Origin: Dysidea avara | Lineage: Eukaryota; Porifera; Demospongiae; Dictyoceratida; Dysideidae | Direction: 5' to 3' | Assembly (NCBI RefSeq): GCF_963678975.1 | Contig: NC_089273.1 | Coordinates: 5,720,507 to 5,784,506, forward strand | Length of the DNA stretch: 64,000 nucleotides | Shown here: one piece after another, positions 1-14,039 of the stretch | Numbering within the stretch: position 1 is the stretch's first letter | Layout of the letters: each line of letters begins with the position of its first letter | Program-made: the position numbers and the translations under genes | Notes under the pieces: model-generated | Databases searched by the model: none | Seen by the model: the letters and a program-made list of their open reading frames with translations, nothing else | Told to the model about the DNA's origin: nothing

Positions 1-3000
1 AACCACAATCATCAGCTGTAACACAAAGCCATCAAACACATTAAGAATGTAAGATCCATATGGCCTTATTGTCATATGTATAAAGGCTAACAAGGAATTG
101 AAAAAGATCAATAAATACTGGGAAGTGTCATTATTTGATGTATTGGCAATGATTATCAGAATAATAGCCAGTCGACATATCATGTAATAAGCTGCAAATG
201 AACGATACTTGTCTTTGTAACATCCTTGAAACTGATCCAGCAATGGTTTTATTCAGGTGAAGTTGATTTTGTTGTTAAGAAATGGCTCCAACAAAAGTAG
301 AAATGGCAGACCAATTACAATAATTAGAGTGCATATTTATGCTAGAATAAAATATGGTAGATGACGGCCATGTAAATACTCTATGTCAGGTGACAGGTAA
401 GTGTAAACCTTATCCACATTATGAAATGTCAGTGATCTCAATATCAGTAATAAAGTTGTTGCCACAGAAGTGTACGATAACAATAGAAGAAAACAGATAA
501 CATGGATAATTCCTCTACTAACGAATGATGAAAACTTGTATGATATCCTTGCTAATAGGCAGATTACTACAATAATAATAGCAACAGCTAGTGGATGGAC
601 ATAATGAATGAACTGTTGGTCAATTCCACTCAAATTAGTTACTAAACAGAGCTGTCCTAAAAACTGTGGTGTAACGTTTGCAATACTTGACATAATGCTA
701 ACAACCGTAAATAATCCTTGTGATGAGTGCAAGTGTTCACTCAGTAAAATATCCACCACACTGTAATAGTATGTAATAGCATACAAATAACCAATCCCAA
801 TGTGATAGTATGTCACAATGAACACTAATATAATTATCACCACCCAGTATAGGATTGATAACGTTACCACAAGTACTGTTTGTCCAGCTGTACACTTGTC
901 AACACTTACACATTCTATAGAATCAAATGAAAGGGTATAGCCTTCCTTACAACTGCCACAAGCTGTACCAGTTCACTGTGAAATGCACTGATTTGCTCTG
1001 ACTGGTGAAAGTTCATAAAATCCATTACCCGTTTCACAACAAGCAAAATTACAATAATTATTAGGACAAATCGTCACTGTAGCTTTATCATCAACTTCAC
1101 CAAACCAGTAACCTCTTTTGATAGATGATGTACTACCAGAACAAGACACAACATCACTATCATTGTAGCATACACATGTTTGTGTATTATTATTATTATC
1201 ATAGTGGAAACCAGGGTGACATGGTGATAGTTCAATTATTAGCTTAGTGGAAAACTCCTTTAAGTCAGAAATACTACTATCATATGAAGTGATGGTCATT
1301 GTATAATTAGTTGCATCCACAACTCTCATCCCCTTTATACTCACTCCTTCAAATACTGTACATGATATTAGCACATTGTCTGATCCAATAATGGGATGAT
1401 CTTGATCTTCACTGCTCAGTTCAAATTGTGTTGATTGAGCAGGTTGATTGTAATAATCCCTTACACAAGCACTCATTATAATTTCCTGACCTAGCATTAT
1501 ATTTCTTGTTAAATAAGTCTGACAATTTGTATCATTGTCATTGTCAATACATGTAACTGCTGAGTCGTTAAATTCTAGTTTTCTAGGAGAAGTTTTAATG
1601 ACTCCGTCAAAATGATTATATCCTTTGTTAATGATGCTGTTGCTGAAACACATCTCATCACATGATGTTGGCATGTCAACATAAACATCAGAACCTGTTA
1701 GGTCATTGTTGTGATGAAATGTAATATCTGTAGTGTTGAATGTAATTTTATTCTCAGTACTTTTTGTCAGGTCACAATATGTGGTCCCACCAAGGTGATT
1801 AGCAGTGTTGTGGAAGAATGTGTTATGAGAATTATGGGATATGCGTACAGTGAAATGATCGGTTAGATGCATGGCCCCACCACTTCCTGCAGCTGAATTA
1901 CTGAAAAACTCTGTACGGGAATTATCCATAAGTGTTACAGAAGACTTCACAACAGAGATGGCTCCCCCATTCTCTGCCTTATTCCTGGTGAAATTTACTG
2001 AAGCATTTTCCACAAATGTCAATGTTGATTGTAGAATTGATAAGGCTCCATCATATTGAGATGTATTGTTCATAAACTTCACTGTAAGGTTTCCTTCTAG
2101 TGTAATGCTGGAGTTATCACTACAATAGATTGCTCCACCATACTGAGTACCTTCATTATTAGAATAAGTAACTTTTGAGTGTTCTGTAACAGTCACAGTG
2201 GAATTGTCGGTAATGTAGAGTGCTCCTCCGCTTTCACTTGCTTTATTATCATTGAAGATAATTGTGCAGCTTCCTTCCAATATGAAAGCAACTTGTTTCT
2301 TTGAATATATAGCTCCACCCTGTATGGCTCTGTTTTCCAGGAATTGAATAACAGAGTCTTCTTTAAACAATGCATAAGAATTTTCTTCACTGACTAAAGC
2401 TCCACCAGTTTTTGCAATGTTATTGACAAATATCACTGATGTATGTTTATAAAATAAGACACCACATTTTTTATTGCAAAATACAGCTCCTCCTTCACTG
2501 GCTTTATTGTTAATAATTGTTACATTTGAGTTATCATCAAATGTGATATGAGATGAATCCAAACAATAGACAGCTCCTCCATGTCCATTGACTTTATTAT
2601 TATTATTAAATGTTACACTTGAGTTACCAACAAATCTGATATGAGATGAAGACTCACAATATACAGCTCCTCCATTATCACTGGCTTCATTGTTATTAAA
2701 TGTTACACCTGAGTTACCATCAAATGTGATATTAGATGAATAATAACAATATACAGTTCCTCCACCACCACTGGCTTCATTATTATTAAATGTTACACTT
2801 GAGTTACCATCAAATGTGATATTAGATGAATCATAACAATATACAGCTCCTCCATCACCACTGGCTTCATTATTATTAAATGTTACACTTGAGTTACCAT
2901 CAAATGTGATATTAGATGAATTATAACAATATACAGCTCCTCCAACACTGGCTTTAAATGTTACACTTGAGTTACCATCAAATGTGATATGAGATGAATC

Positions 3001-5255
3001 CAAACAACAGACAGCTCCTCCATGTCCACTGGCTTTATTATTATTAAATGTTACACTTGAGTTACCATCAAATGTGATATTAGATGAATCATAACAATAT
3101 ACAGCTCCTCCATTACCACTGGCTTTATTATTATTGAATGTTACACTTGAGTTACCATCAAATGTGATATTAGATAAATCATAACTATATACAGCTCCTC
3201 CATCACCACTGGCTTCATTATTATTAAATGTTACACTTGAGTTACCATCAAACGTGATATGAGATGAAGACTCACAATATACAGCTCCTCCATCATCACT
3301 GGCTTCATTATTATTAAATGTTACCCTTGAGTTACTATCAAATGTAATACGAGATGAATACTTACTACTTATAGCTCCTCCATCATAACTGGCTTCACTA
3401 TTATTAAATGTTACACTTGAGTTACCACCAAATGTGATATGAGATGAATAATAACAATACACAGCTCCTCCATCCGCACCGGCTTCATTATTATTAAATG
3501 TTACACTTGAGTTACCATCAAATGTGATGTGAGATGAATACCTATTACTTATAGCTCCTCCATCATAACTGGCTTCATTATTATTAAATCTTACACTTGA
3601 GTTACCATCAAATGTGATATGAGATGAATAATAACAATACACAGCTCCTCCATGTACACTGGCTCATTATTATTAAATGTTACACTTGAGTTATCATCAA
3701 ATGTGATATGAGATGAATGCCTACAATGTAAAGCTCCTCCATATGTGGCTGTATTATTATTAAATGTTACACTTGGGTTACCATCAAATGTGATATGAGA
3801 TGAATACTCACAATATACAGCTCCTCCATCCCTACTCGCTTCATTATTATTAAATGTTACACTTGAGTTACCATCAAATGTGATATGAGATGAAGACTCA
3901 CAATATACAGCTCCTCCATCCGCACTGGCTTCATTATTATTAAATGTTACACTTGAGTTATCATCAAATGTGATATGAGATGAATGCCTACACTGTAAAG
4001 CTCCTCCATATGTGCTTGTATTATTATTAAATGTTACACTTGAGTTATCATCAAATGTGATATGAGATGAATGCCTACAATGTAAAGCTCCTCCATATGT
4101 GGCTGTATTATTATTAAATGTTACACTTGGGTTACCATCAAATGTGATATGAGATGAATACTCACAATATACAGCTCCTCCATCCCTACTCGCTTCATTA
4201 TTATTAAATGTTACACTTGAGTTACCATCAAATGTGATATTGGAATTATTACTGTATATGGCACCACCATACCTCGCATGGTTGTACTTAAATGTCACTA
4301 TTGAGTTTGCCCAAAAGATCATACTGGAAAGAATTTGATAAATAGCTCCACCATTATCTGTAGCAGAGATATTAATAAATTTTACATCAGACTTATCACA
4401 AAATATGACAGTGGAGTTCCTGCTATAAATTCCTCCACCAGACGTTGCTGTATTATCCTTGAACAACACACTACCTCTAATATGAAGATTAGTATTTGCA
4501 ATGTAAATTGGTACTCCTGTGTTGTTGACAAACACATTGTCTTGTATGTAAACATGACCAGGACCCCTGCTACCTGAACCATCAATGTAAACTACACTTT
4601 GTGTGGCTCTATTGGAAATGAATTGGCTATTTTGGACCTCCAACTTGTGTTGAAATTGGCTATTAGTATTTGATAAATAATGTATAGCTGCTCCATGTCC
4701 ATTATATATATATTTACTTCTGTGTGTGAAATTGCAATTGTTAATGCACACATTTCCAGACACTTGTGAAAGTAAAACACTTCTTCCTTTGGAGTTATGG
4801 AATGAGCATCTTTCAAAATAAACATTGGATGAGTTGTAGAATTCAATTCCTGGATAATCTTTAGAGCCACATCCCTCCCACTGGATACCTTCAATGGTTA
4901 TATTCTTGCAGGAGATGAACTTTACTACACCAACATCATTACGCTTTACAACAGGATTTCTGTGTCCTATTATCATGATATTTTCAAGACCTTCTAATGT
5001 CACATTAGAGGACAACTCAACATCATTTGTAATGTTAACAATGGTGTCATTACTGGAGATGTTATTTAGAATGTCAGCAATTGAATGAAAGGTAAAGTTT
5101 CCAGATATGCAACAGGGAAGTTTATCCTGACCTCTCTCGTTTCCACCACCAGCAAAGTCTTCATCATCACTGTTCATCACTGTACTGTCTCCTTCAATTT
5201 GGCTAAACAAACACACTAGCAGAACAGCAGCTATGGAAATTTTTAAGAGTTCCAT
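1..5255 (-). pseudogene. Pmp-repeat multipass receptor, copy A (decayed, 3' end outside window)
   Basis: Paralogue of the gene at 56657-63529, closely matching along its whole visible length. The ATG at 5253-5255 opens a signal peptide (MELLKISIAAVLLVCLF), followed by a degenerate beta-helix region, about 20 tandem 29-30-residue repeats with FNNN and GGA motifs (type of Pfam Chlam_PMP), a Cys-rich stalk and the first membrane helices. Four lesions are visible by comparison with copy B. A missing T near 3664 shifts the frame. A CGA-to-TGA stop lies at 973-975. A TAA lies at 337-339 inside a membrane helix. A second CGA-to-TGA stop lies at 253-255. The last ~260 bp of the first exon and any second exon lie beyond position 1. 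The signal peptide, promoter and most codons are intact, so the death of the gene is recent. A truncated secreted N-terminal product from 5255 down to about 3600 remains possible. Only the exact sequence quality at the four lesions could change the pseudogene call. Confidence 0.85.
2490..4250 (-). repeat. Coding tandem repeats (87/90 bp) of copy A
   Basis: About 20 tandem units encode a 29-30-residue repeat of the form GGAVYC-(Y/D/S)SS-(H/N)ITFDGNSSVTFNNN-EAS. Most units carry the FxxN and GGA(I/V/L) signatures of the chlamydial Pmp repeat, which in known proteins forms right-handed beta-helix turns. Two subtypes alternate: a 30-residue EAS type and a 29-residue TATYGGALHC type. One unit near 2950 is shortened (SVTFKASVGGAVYC). 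Nearly every unit contains the glycosylation sequons NIT and NSS. The frameshift near 3664 falls inside this array. Confidence 0.85.
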
Positions 5256-5305
5256 GCTTGTATCAACAGGTAACAAAAATATTAACTTTCCATTTCAGTT
5301 ACTGA

Positions 5306-5350
5306 TATTTATAGCTTCAAAGAGGATATGATGTCACACTGATGATGTCA
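5306..5350 (-). promoter_or_regulatory. TATA box and paired TGATGTCA sites of copy A
   Basis: Read on the minus strand, TATAAATA lies at 5306-5313, about 50 bp before the ATG. Two TGATGTCA octamers lie at 5329-5336 and 5343-5350, 14 bp apart (about 1.3 helical turns). The octamer differs by one base from the CRE/ATF palindrome TGACGTCA. The same three elements with the same spacing occur before copy B at 63580-63624. Function is inferred from position and conservation between paralogues; the paralogues are young, so conservation is weak evidence. Confidence 0.5.
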
Positions 5351-5506
5351 TGATAAATGTACACATTCAGTCAATGATAGTTATAAACATGTTTGTGGAA
5401 AACATGGACTGTACATTATTACTTCAGATTCTAGACCTGATAGCTAATTAGACCTATACACCAATTTGATTTTACTAAGCAGTGAACTATTAAACAACTA
5501 TGTTAA

Positions 5507-5941
5507 TAGGGACCCACTGATTATACTGGCATAATAATGAGCATAATAGGTACCTGAAAGTTTTAAGTATAATATTAACATAATAGGCAGAAAACTTGTG
5601 TAGTACTATAAATTCTTGCCTATCAAAATATGTATCACACAAAAGATCAATATACTATAATAGAACAGTCAGTAATTGTAATAAAATTATCACATAGCTG
5701 ACTGTTCTATTACAGTATATTGATCTTTTCTGTGACATGCATTTTGACAAGCAAGGATTTACAGTCTGTGCTCCAACCACTTTATAAAGTGCAAAATTAT
5801 TAGAAAAAATTGGGAACTGGGGTATAAATATTGAGCATAATAGGTAAATATTGAGCATTAATTTAAGCATATTAAGTAAATTTTTGAGCAGTGCAGCATA
5901 TCATAATAGGTAAAATAATGAGCATAATTGGCAGGTCCCTA
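5507..5941. mobile_element. MITE, TAGGGACCC termini, ~435 bp
   Basis: Starts TAGGGACCCACTGATTATAC and ends in the complement (ATTGGCAGGTCCCTA). It is related to the element at 29231-29643, which has the same termini and the same internal hairpin. The interior holds an inverted pair (5655-5720) around TAATAGAACAGTCAG. The left end of the same insertion sits at the matching place upstream of copy B (63783-63818), so it inserted before the two receptor genes were duplicated. Confidence 0.75.
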
Positions 5942-7147
<1,206 letters not shown>

Positions 7148-8490
7148 TTAATTTCCTGCCTGCCTGATAGCTTCAGACAAGTGTACTAACTAAGTTGATA
7201 ATTTCACTGTTAGACATCATCATGGCTAAACAGGTGCCATTTGACAGCTCACCATATTGGTATATATGTAAAATGAATTAATGCATCATATCATGTGCTT
7301 ATCATTTTTTAAACTACATTCAGAGACCTGTGTGCTGCCAAACTAATTAACCACTATAATTCATGTTGGTCTACAGTTTATACAATTACAGTATATTCAA
7401 TGTGTTAATTAGTTAAGAAACACTGTAAATTATCACTACCCTCAACCAGTTACATGATACTGTTAGCATCACAACTTTTGCAACTTCTGTTTGGCTTTTC
7501 ATGGAATTCAGAAAAGAATATAAACAATTCCTTTTTAGCTCACAACATTATTACAATAGTACAACTCCTGTTTTGCTTTTCATGGAAATTCACAAGGATG
7601 TGACCATTTCTTTTAGAATATTTGTGTTGACTACATCATTGCCCACACCTCAGACACCTGACCCATCTCAAAGTCTCACTGTGATCTACCAGTTACATAT
7701 CATCACAGCCACAAGAATGTTCATTATACAGTACAGTAATAGTGTACATTAGAGATCATACAGAGGTTTGTCTTCAAGATGGCATAATACTTCAAATAAG
7801 TTGCTATGGAACTTTCTTTACTAAGCATTTTTACTGACTATAATTATAATGATACTAATTTCTTGCCTGCCTGATACCTTCAGACAAGTGGAATGGCTAA
7901 GTTGATAGTTTCACTGTTATAAATCACTTTGGCCCAACATGTGCTTTTTGGCAGCTTACCACACTATGTACATGCATCCATCATGTACTTACCGTTATTT
8001 CCATATCTGTTTGTTGTTGAGTGTAGAGACCCTTCTCGTTATGTTCAATGATTGTAATGCTACTAACGGGTTTAACATAGCTGAAAATGAAGTGAAAGGG
8101 AAAATGGCCACTTCTCTTGTTCAGAATCTGTTATAAATGCTGATAAAATATATTAATGTTGATTTCTATCATAACTGCATTTAGAGACTTGTATGTGTTG
8201 CCACTGGTAAGAGCCACATAGTCAGTAAAACTAAATAACCACTAATTTTATGGTGGTCTAAAGTTACAGCCAATATGGTAGTTAGGAAGCACTAAATGAT
8301 CACTACCTCAATCAGTTACATAGTATCACAACTTGTGAAACTTCTGTTTGGAATTTTCGTGGAACCTCAAAGGATATGACAATTTCTTTTTAGGACACAA
8401 TACTTGTATACACCACTTTTATACCAGACCTCTTCACTTCATGTAGTCTGTTCAATTTTCAAACTATCTTAATGTTTCAGTGTGATGTAT

Positions 8491-8985
8491 CAGTTAGTGG
8501 TTAATATAGAATTTTTAAAAGGGAGTTCTGAAAGTTAGTATAGCTGAAAAATAATGCATCTTCACGGCATTTCTCCTGAACATTTTGAGATTTTAGAAGC
8601 TATGAGATTGAACTTTAGGTTACTTTTAGTTAACACTCACCATAAATCTAATGCTTTAGACTGTAGTAACTACTATAGCTAACTATATAATTGTAATTAA
8701 GCTGCAGCATTGATTGCTTTATTAGAGTAGTTATGTGACTGCTCTATTAGAGTATCTCAATCATTTTTAGTTGATGTAGTGGGAGGTGATAAGTGAAGTG
8801 TTGCTGATGGTTTAATAGCTATAAAAATAATGGTGTTAGTTAAGTTTAATTTCATGCATGCTACTGGAATACGGTGGATATAGTTGTTTACTATGACAAG
8901 TTGTCAATTCAGCAATAATGAAGCTAGTTAGAGCTAATAAAATTTAAAAGGGGGTTTCTGTTAAAACCCATCTAGATCTGACACT
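8491..8985. mobile_element. CAGTGGCGG-type MITE, decayed copy in unit 1
   Basis: Matches the better preserved element at 40630-41126: left end near TTTTTAAAAGGGAGTTCTG, right end AAACCCATCTAGATCTGACAC. The same insertion recurs at the matching position in units 2 and 3, so it predates array expansion. It contains GTGACTGCTCTATTAGAG at 8735-8752. Confidence 0.65.
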
Positions 8986-9305
8986 ATAAAATCAAATGTT
9001 TACTTTTACACATATGATGAAAAGTGCTTTCATTTTATTGTGCCATTCCACAACTGTTTGCTGGTCTAACAAGACTAGTACAGATTATGATAGGAATTTA
9101 AGAGCCTGTAAATTATTTGCTATATAGTTGCTGTACAATTGTAAATCAACTATCATAATGTTTCTATAATATTGTTTAGTGGTAGAACTCCAAGGTCTTT
9201 CAATGAAACTTTGGAAGATCTATCTGATTATTATAACAGAAAAGCAATAAAGGAATGTGTGAACATGGTGGGTTTTCACTTGGCCAATCACATACTCTTG
9301 TTTAT

Positions 9306-9307
<2 letters not shown>

Positions 9308-9354
<47 letters not shown>

Positions 9355-9390
9355 TGGGTGTGTGCGTGCGTGCGCACACGCGTGTGTGTA

Positions 9391-9461
<71 letters not shown>

Positions 9462-9474
9462 CTGTGTGTGTGTG
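9308..9474. repeat. (TG)n microsatellite, interrupted
   Basis: A TG tract with interruptions (GGGTGTGGG, GCGTGCGTGCGCACACGCG). The equivalent tract of unit 3 is at 13972-14030 and is the landing site of a SINE. Confidence 0.95.
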
Positions 9475-10966
9475 GGTATATAATGATACCAATGGTAAAT
9501 GATAATATGACATCACTAGTATCTAGTTAGTGCCAGACAAAACACTAACCAGCTGTCAAAATTAACAGTTTCAATGTCAACCAAACAGTCCTGGTCAGTC
9601 ACTGTGGTATACTAACATTATCATCTTTAATGGCCCTGGGTACAAACCTGATCTAGTAATGATTTGTGTGCCTCTTATACTGCTAAACACTACAAATATA
9701 TGATAATGTAAATGAACTCTATTATTGAAGCAGAATCTTTAGAATATTCATACCTTAGATTTAACTTTTACTTTCTGAGAGTTTACCCTTCCTGGATGTA
9801 ACCAGCTGTATTATGCTGTCTTTCCAGTAAAAAAAAACCTACTTCATGAAAACCATATACTGTAACTAATTTCCTGCCTGCCTGATATATGTACCTTCAG
9901 ACAAGTGTACTAACTAAGTTGATAATTTCACTGTTAGACATCATCATGGCTAAACAGGTGCCATTTGACAGTTTACCATATTGGTATGTAAAATGAATGC
10001 ATCATGTGCTTATCTTTAAAACTGCATTCAGAGACTTGTGTGCTGCCACTGGTATAAAAGAGCCACTAAGTCAGTAAAACCAATTAACCACTATAATTCA
10101 TGTTGGTCTACAGTTTATACAATTGTATTCAATATGTTAGTTAAGAAACACTGTAAATTATCACTACCCTCAACCAGTTACGTTATACTATTAGCATCAC
10201 AACTTTTGCAACTTCTGTTTAGCTTTTCATGGAATACAGAAAAGTATATAAACAATTCCTTTTTAGCTCACAACATTATTACAACAGTACAACTCTTGTC
10301 TTGCTTTTCATGGAAATTCACAAGGATGTGATAATTTCTTTTAGAATATTTGTGTAGGCTACTTCATTGCCCACACCTCAGACACCTGACACATCTCAAA
10401 GTCTCACTGTGATCTACCAGTTACATATCATCACAGCCACAAGAATTTTCATTATACAGTGCAGTAATACTGTACATTAGGGATCATATAGAGGTTTGTC
10501 TTCAAGATGGCATAATACTTCAAATAAGTTGATATGGAACTTTCTTTACTAAACATTTTTTATTACTGACTATAATTATAATGATACTAATTTCTTGCCT
10601 GCCTGATACCTTCAGACAAGTGGAATGGCTAAGTTGATAATTTCACTGTTATAAATCACTTTGGCCTAACACGTGCTTTTTGGCAGCTTACCACACTATG
10701 TACATGCATCCATCATGTACTTACCATTATTTCCATATCTGTTTATTGCTGAGTGTAGAGACCATTCTCGTTTTGTTCATTAATTGTAATGCTACTAACG
10801 GGTTTAACATAGCTGAAAATGAAGTGAAAGGGCAAATGGCCACTTCTCTTGTTCTGTTATAAATACTGACAAAATATAATCATAGCTGCATTAAATATTT
10901 TAGAGACTTGTGTGTGTTGCCAATGGTAAGAGCCGCAAAGTCAGTAAAACTGATTAACCACCAATT

Positions 10967-11213
10967 GTGACCAAATTTTGGAAATTACCCATATGGGGGG
11001 TGCTTGAAATAATTAGAATTTTCATATTTAGTGGGTTGCTACTATAAGCAGGGCATATTTTTTTAAATTTCTAGAATTTCCAATAATTTTAGGTATTGAG
11101 AATGGCTTACAATCAGTAACAAGTAGATTTACACTATAAAGTTTGTTATTTGATCATTAAATATTTTAAGTGTCAAATACACCCACATGTTTGATTTTCC
11201 AAAATTTGGTCAC
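10967..11213. mobile_element. GTGACC MITE, 247 bp, 4-bp target duplication AATT
   Basis: Terminal inverted repeats GTGACCAAATTTTGGAAA / complement. AATT flanks it on both sides (10963-10966, 11214-11217). Unit 3 shows the empty site (ACCACTAATTTATG at about 12876). It has the same size, GTGACC tips and 4-bp duplication length as the element at 33305-33553. Because AATT is palindromic, it could partly belong to the inverted repeat. Confidence 0.8.
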
Positions 11214-11387
11214 AATTTATGGCGATCTACAGTTGCAACAATATGGTAGTTACGAAGCACTAAATGATCACTACCTCAATCAGTTACATAGTATCACAAC
11301 TTCTGAAACTTCTGCTTGAATTTTCTTGGAACCTCAAAGGATATGACGATTTCTTTTTAGGACACAATATTTGTATATTCCACTTTT

Positions 11388-11470
11388 ATACCAGACCTCT
11401 TAACTTCATACCACACCTCTTCACTCCATACCATACATCTTAACTCCATACCAGACCTCTTAACTCCATG
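11388..11470. repeat. Short minisatellite, ~22 bp x 4
   Basis: Four imperfect copies of a motif like ATACCAGACCTCTTAACTCC. Unit 3 has three divergent copies at 13056-13118, and unit 1 has one. Confidence 0.8.
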
Positions 11471-13169
11471 TAGTCTGTTCAATTTTCTAACCATCTCAAT
11501 GTCTCAGTGTAATGTACCAGTCAGTGCTGGATATAGGATTTTTAAAAGGGAGTTCTGAAAGTTGGTATAACTGAAACATAAGGCATCTGAGGATATTTCT
11601 CCTGAACATTTTGAGAATTTAGAAGCTCTGAGATTGAGCTTTAGGTTACTTTTAGTTAACACTCACAATAAATTTAATGCTTTAGACTGTAGTAAATACT
11701 ATAGCTAACTATATAGTTGTGATTAAGCTGCAGTATTGATTGCTTTATTAGTTATGCGACTGCTCTATTAGAGTATCTCAATCATTTTTAAAGGTGTAGT
11801 GGGAGGTGATAAGTGAAGTGTTGCTGATGGTTTACTAGTTATAAAATAATGGTGTTAGTTAAGTGCAATATCATACATCCTACTGGAATATAGTGGATAT
11901 AGTTGTTTGCTATGACAAATTGTCAATACAGCAATAATGAAGCTAGTTAGATTGAGCTAATAAAATTTAAAAGTGGGTCTCTGTTGAAACCAATTAACCA
12001 CTATAATTCATGTTGGTCTACAGTTTATACAATTGTATTCAATATGTTAGTTAAGAAACACTGTAAATTATCACTACCCTCAACCAGTTACATGATACTG
12101 TTAGCATCACAACTTTTGCAACTTCTGTTTAGCTTTTCATGGAATACAGAAAAGTATAATCAATTCCTTTTTAGCTCACAACATTATTACAATAGTACAA
12201 CTCCTGTTTTGCTTTTCATGGAAATTCACAAGGATGTGACAATTTCTTTTAGAATATTTGTGTAGGCTACTTCATTTCCCACACCTCAGACACCTGACCC
12301 ATCTCAAAGTCTCACTGTGATCTACCAGGTACTTAACATCACAGCCACAAGAATTTTCATCACACAGTGCAGTAATACTGTACATTAGGGATCATTATAG
12401 AGGTTTGTCTTCAAGATGGCATAATACTTCAAATAAGTTGATATGGAACTTTCTTTACTAAACATTTTTTATTACTGACTATAATTATAATGATACTAAT
12501 TTCTTGCCTGCCTGATACCTTCAGACAAGTGGAATGGCTAAGTTGATAATTTCACTGTTATACATCACTTTGGCCCAACATGTGCCTTTTGGCAGCTTAC
12601 CTCACTATGTACATTCATCCTTCATGTACTTACCGTTATTTCCATATCTGTTTGTTGTTGAGTGTAGAGACCCTTCTCGTTTTGTTCATTATTTGTAATG
12701 CTACTATAACGGGTTTAACATAGCTGAAAATGAAGTGAAATGGGAAAATGGCCACGTCTCTTGTTCTGTTATAAATACTGATAAAATATATTAATGTTGA
12801 TTTCTATCATAACTGCATTCAGAGAATTGTGTGTGTTGCCAATGGTAAGAGCCACAAAGTCAGTGAAACTAATTAACCACTAATTTATGTTGGTCTACAG
12901 TTACAACAATATGGTAGTTAAGAAGCACTAAATGATCACTAGCTCAATCAGTTATATAGTATCACAACTTCTGAAACTTCTGTTTGGATTTTTGTAGAAC
13001 CTCAAAGGATATGACAATTTCTTTTTAGGACACAATACTTGTACACCCCATTTTTATACCAGACCTCTTAACTCCGTACGAGACTTCTTCAATCCGTACC
13101 AGACCTCTTCAATCCATGTAGTCTGTTCAATTTTCTAACCATCTCAATGTATCAGTGTGATGTATCAGT

Positions 13170-13645
13170 CAGTGGTGGATCTAGGATTTTTAAAAGGAAG
13201 TTTCTGAAAGTTGGTATAGCTGAAAAATAAGGCATCTGAGGATATTTCTCCTAACATTTTGAGATTTTAGAAGCTCTGAGATTGAGCTTTAGGTTACTCT
13301 TAGTTAACACTCACAATAAATCTAATGCTTTAGACTATAGTGAATACCATAGCTAACTATATAGTTGTAATTAAGCTGCAGCATTGATTGCTTTATTAGA
13401 GTAGTTACGTGACTGTTCTATTAGAGTATCTCAATCATTTTTAACTGGGAGGTGATAAGTGAAGTGTTTCTGATGGCTTAATAGCTATAAAAATAATGGT
13501 GTTAGTTAAGTGCAATTTCATGAATATGGTGGATATAGTTGTTTGCTATAACAAATTGTCAATGTAGCAATAATGAAGCTAGTTAGACTGAGGTAATAAA
13601 ATTTAAAAGGGGGTTTCTGTTGAAACCCATCTAGATATGACACTG
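13170..13645. mobile_element. CAGTGGCGG-type MITE, copy in unit 3
   Basis: Left end CAGTGGTGGATCTAGGATTT, right end AAACCCATCTAGATATGACACTG. These resemble the termini of the copy at 40630-41126. A recombined, truncated version is present in unit 2 from about 11522. Confidence 0.7.
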
Positions 13646-13968
13646 TAAAATCAAACATTTATTTTTACGCATATGATGAAAAATGCTTTCATTTTATTGT
13701 GCCATTTCACAACTGTTTATTGATCTAACAAGACTAGTACAGATTATGATAGGAATTAAAGAGCCTGTAAATTATTTGCTACATAGTTGCTGTACAATTG
13801 TAAATCAACTATCATAATGTTTCTATAATATTGTTTAGTGGTAGAACTCCAAGGTCTTTCAATGAAACTTTGGAAGATCTATATGATTATAATAACAGAA
13901 AAGCAATAAAGGAATGTGTGAACACGGAGGTCGGTGGGTTTTCACTTGGTCAATCACATACTCTTGTT

Positions 13969-14026
<58 letters not shown>

Positions 14027-14039
14027 CGTGCGTGCATGC

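Larger units (their letters stand above)
7148..9865. repeat. Array unit 1 (~2.7 kb decayed dimeric repeat)
   Basis: First of four adjacent copies of a complex repeat. It opens with TTTCCTGCCTGCCTGATA and has a second, related half opening with TTTCTTGCCTGCCTGATACC at about 7859, so the unit is itself a dimer of ~700-bp halves. It then contains a CAGTGGCGG-type MITE remnant (8491-8985), a (TG)n tract (9308-9474) and a ~300-bp 3' part (to ACCTACTTCATGAAAACC). The two halves resemble the repeat at 53400-54010, which still shows an open frame on the complementary strand, so the array is probably a decayed transposon-derived sequence. No intact coding sequence remains. Confidence 0.75.
9866..11985. 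repeat. Array unit 2
   Basis: Second copy of the complex repeat, first half at 9866 and second half at about 10587. Differs from units 1 and 3 by a 247-bp MITE at 10967-11213 and by expansion of a ~22-bp motif at 11388-11470. The unit is cut short at about 11985, where the GTTGAAACC end of the CAGTGGCGG MITE joins directly to AATTAACCACTATAATTC of the next unit, which looks like an unequal recombination join. Confidence 0.7.

Noticed and set aside
973-975. Stop-codon read-through or reassigned TGA in copy A
   Set aside because: Copy B has CGA at both matching TGA sites and ordinary stops elsewhere, so mutation is the simpler explanation.
1-5255. Bacterial (chlamydial) gene or symbiont contamination because of Pmp repeats
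   Set aside because: Predicted intron with consensus splice sites in the paralogue, a TATA box, a multipass membrane domain instead of an autotransporter barrel, and surrounding animal-type transposons and SINEs.
7939-8136. Recurring ~60-residue frame (MCFLAAYHTMYMHPSCTY...) in five array units as a small gene family
   Set aside because: It recurs because the DNA is repeated; starts and ends shift between units, and no codon-level conservation is visible.
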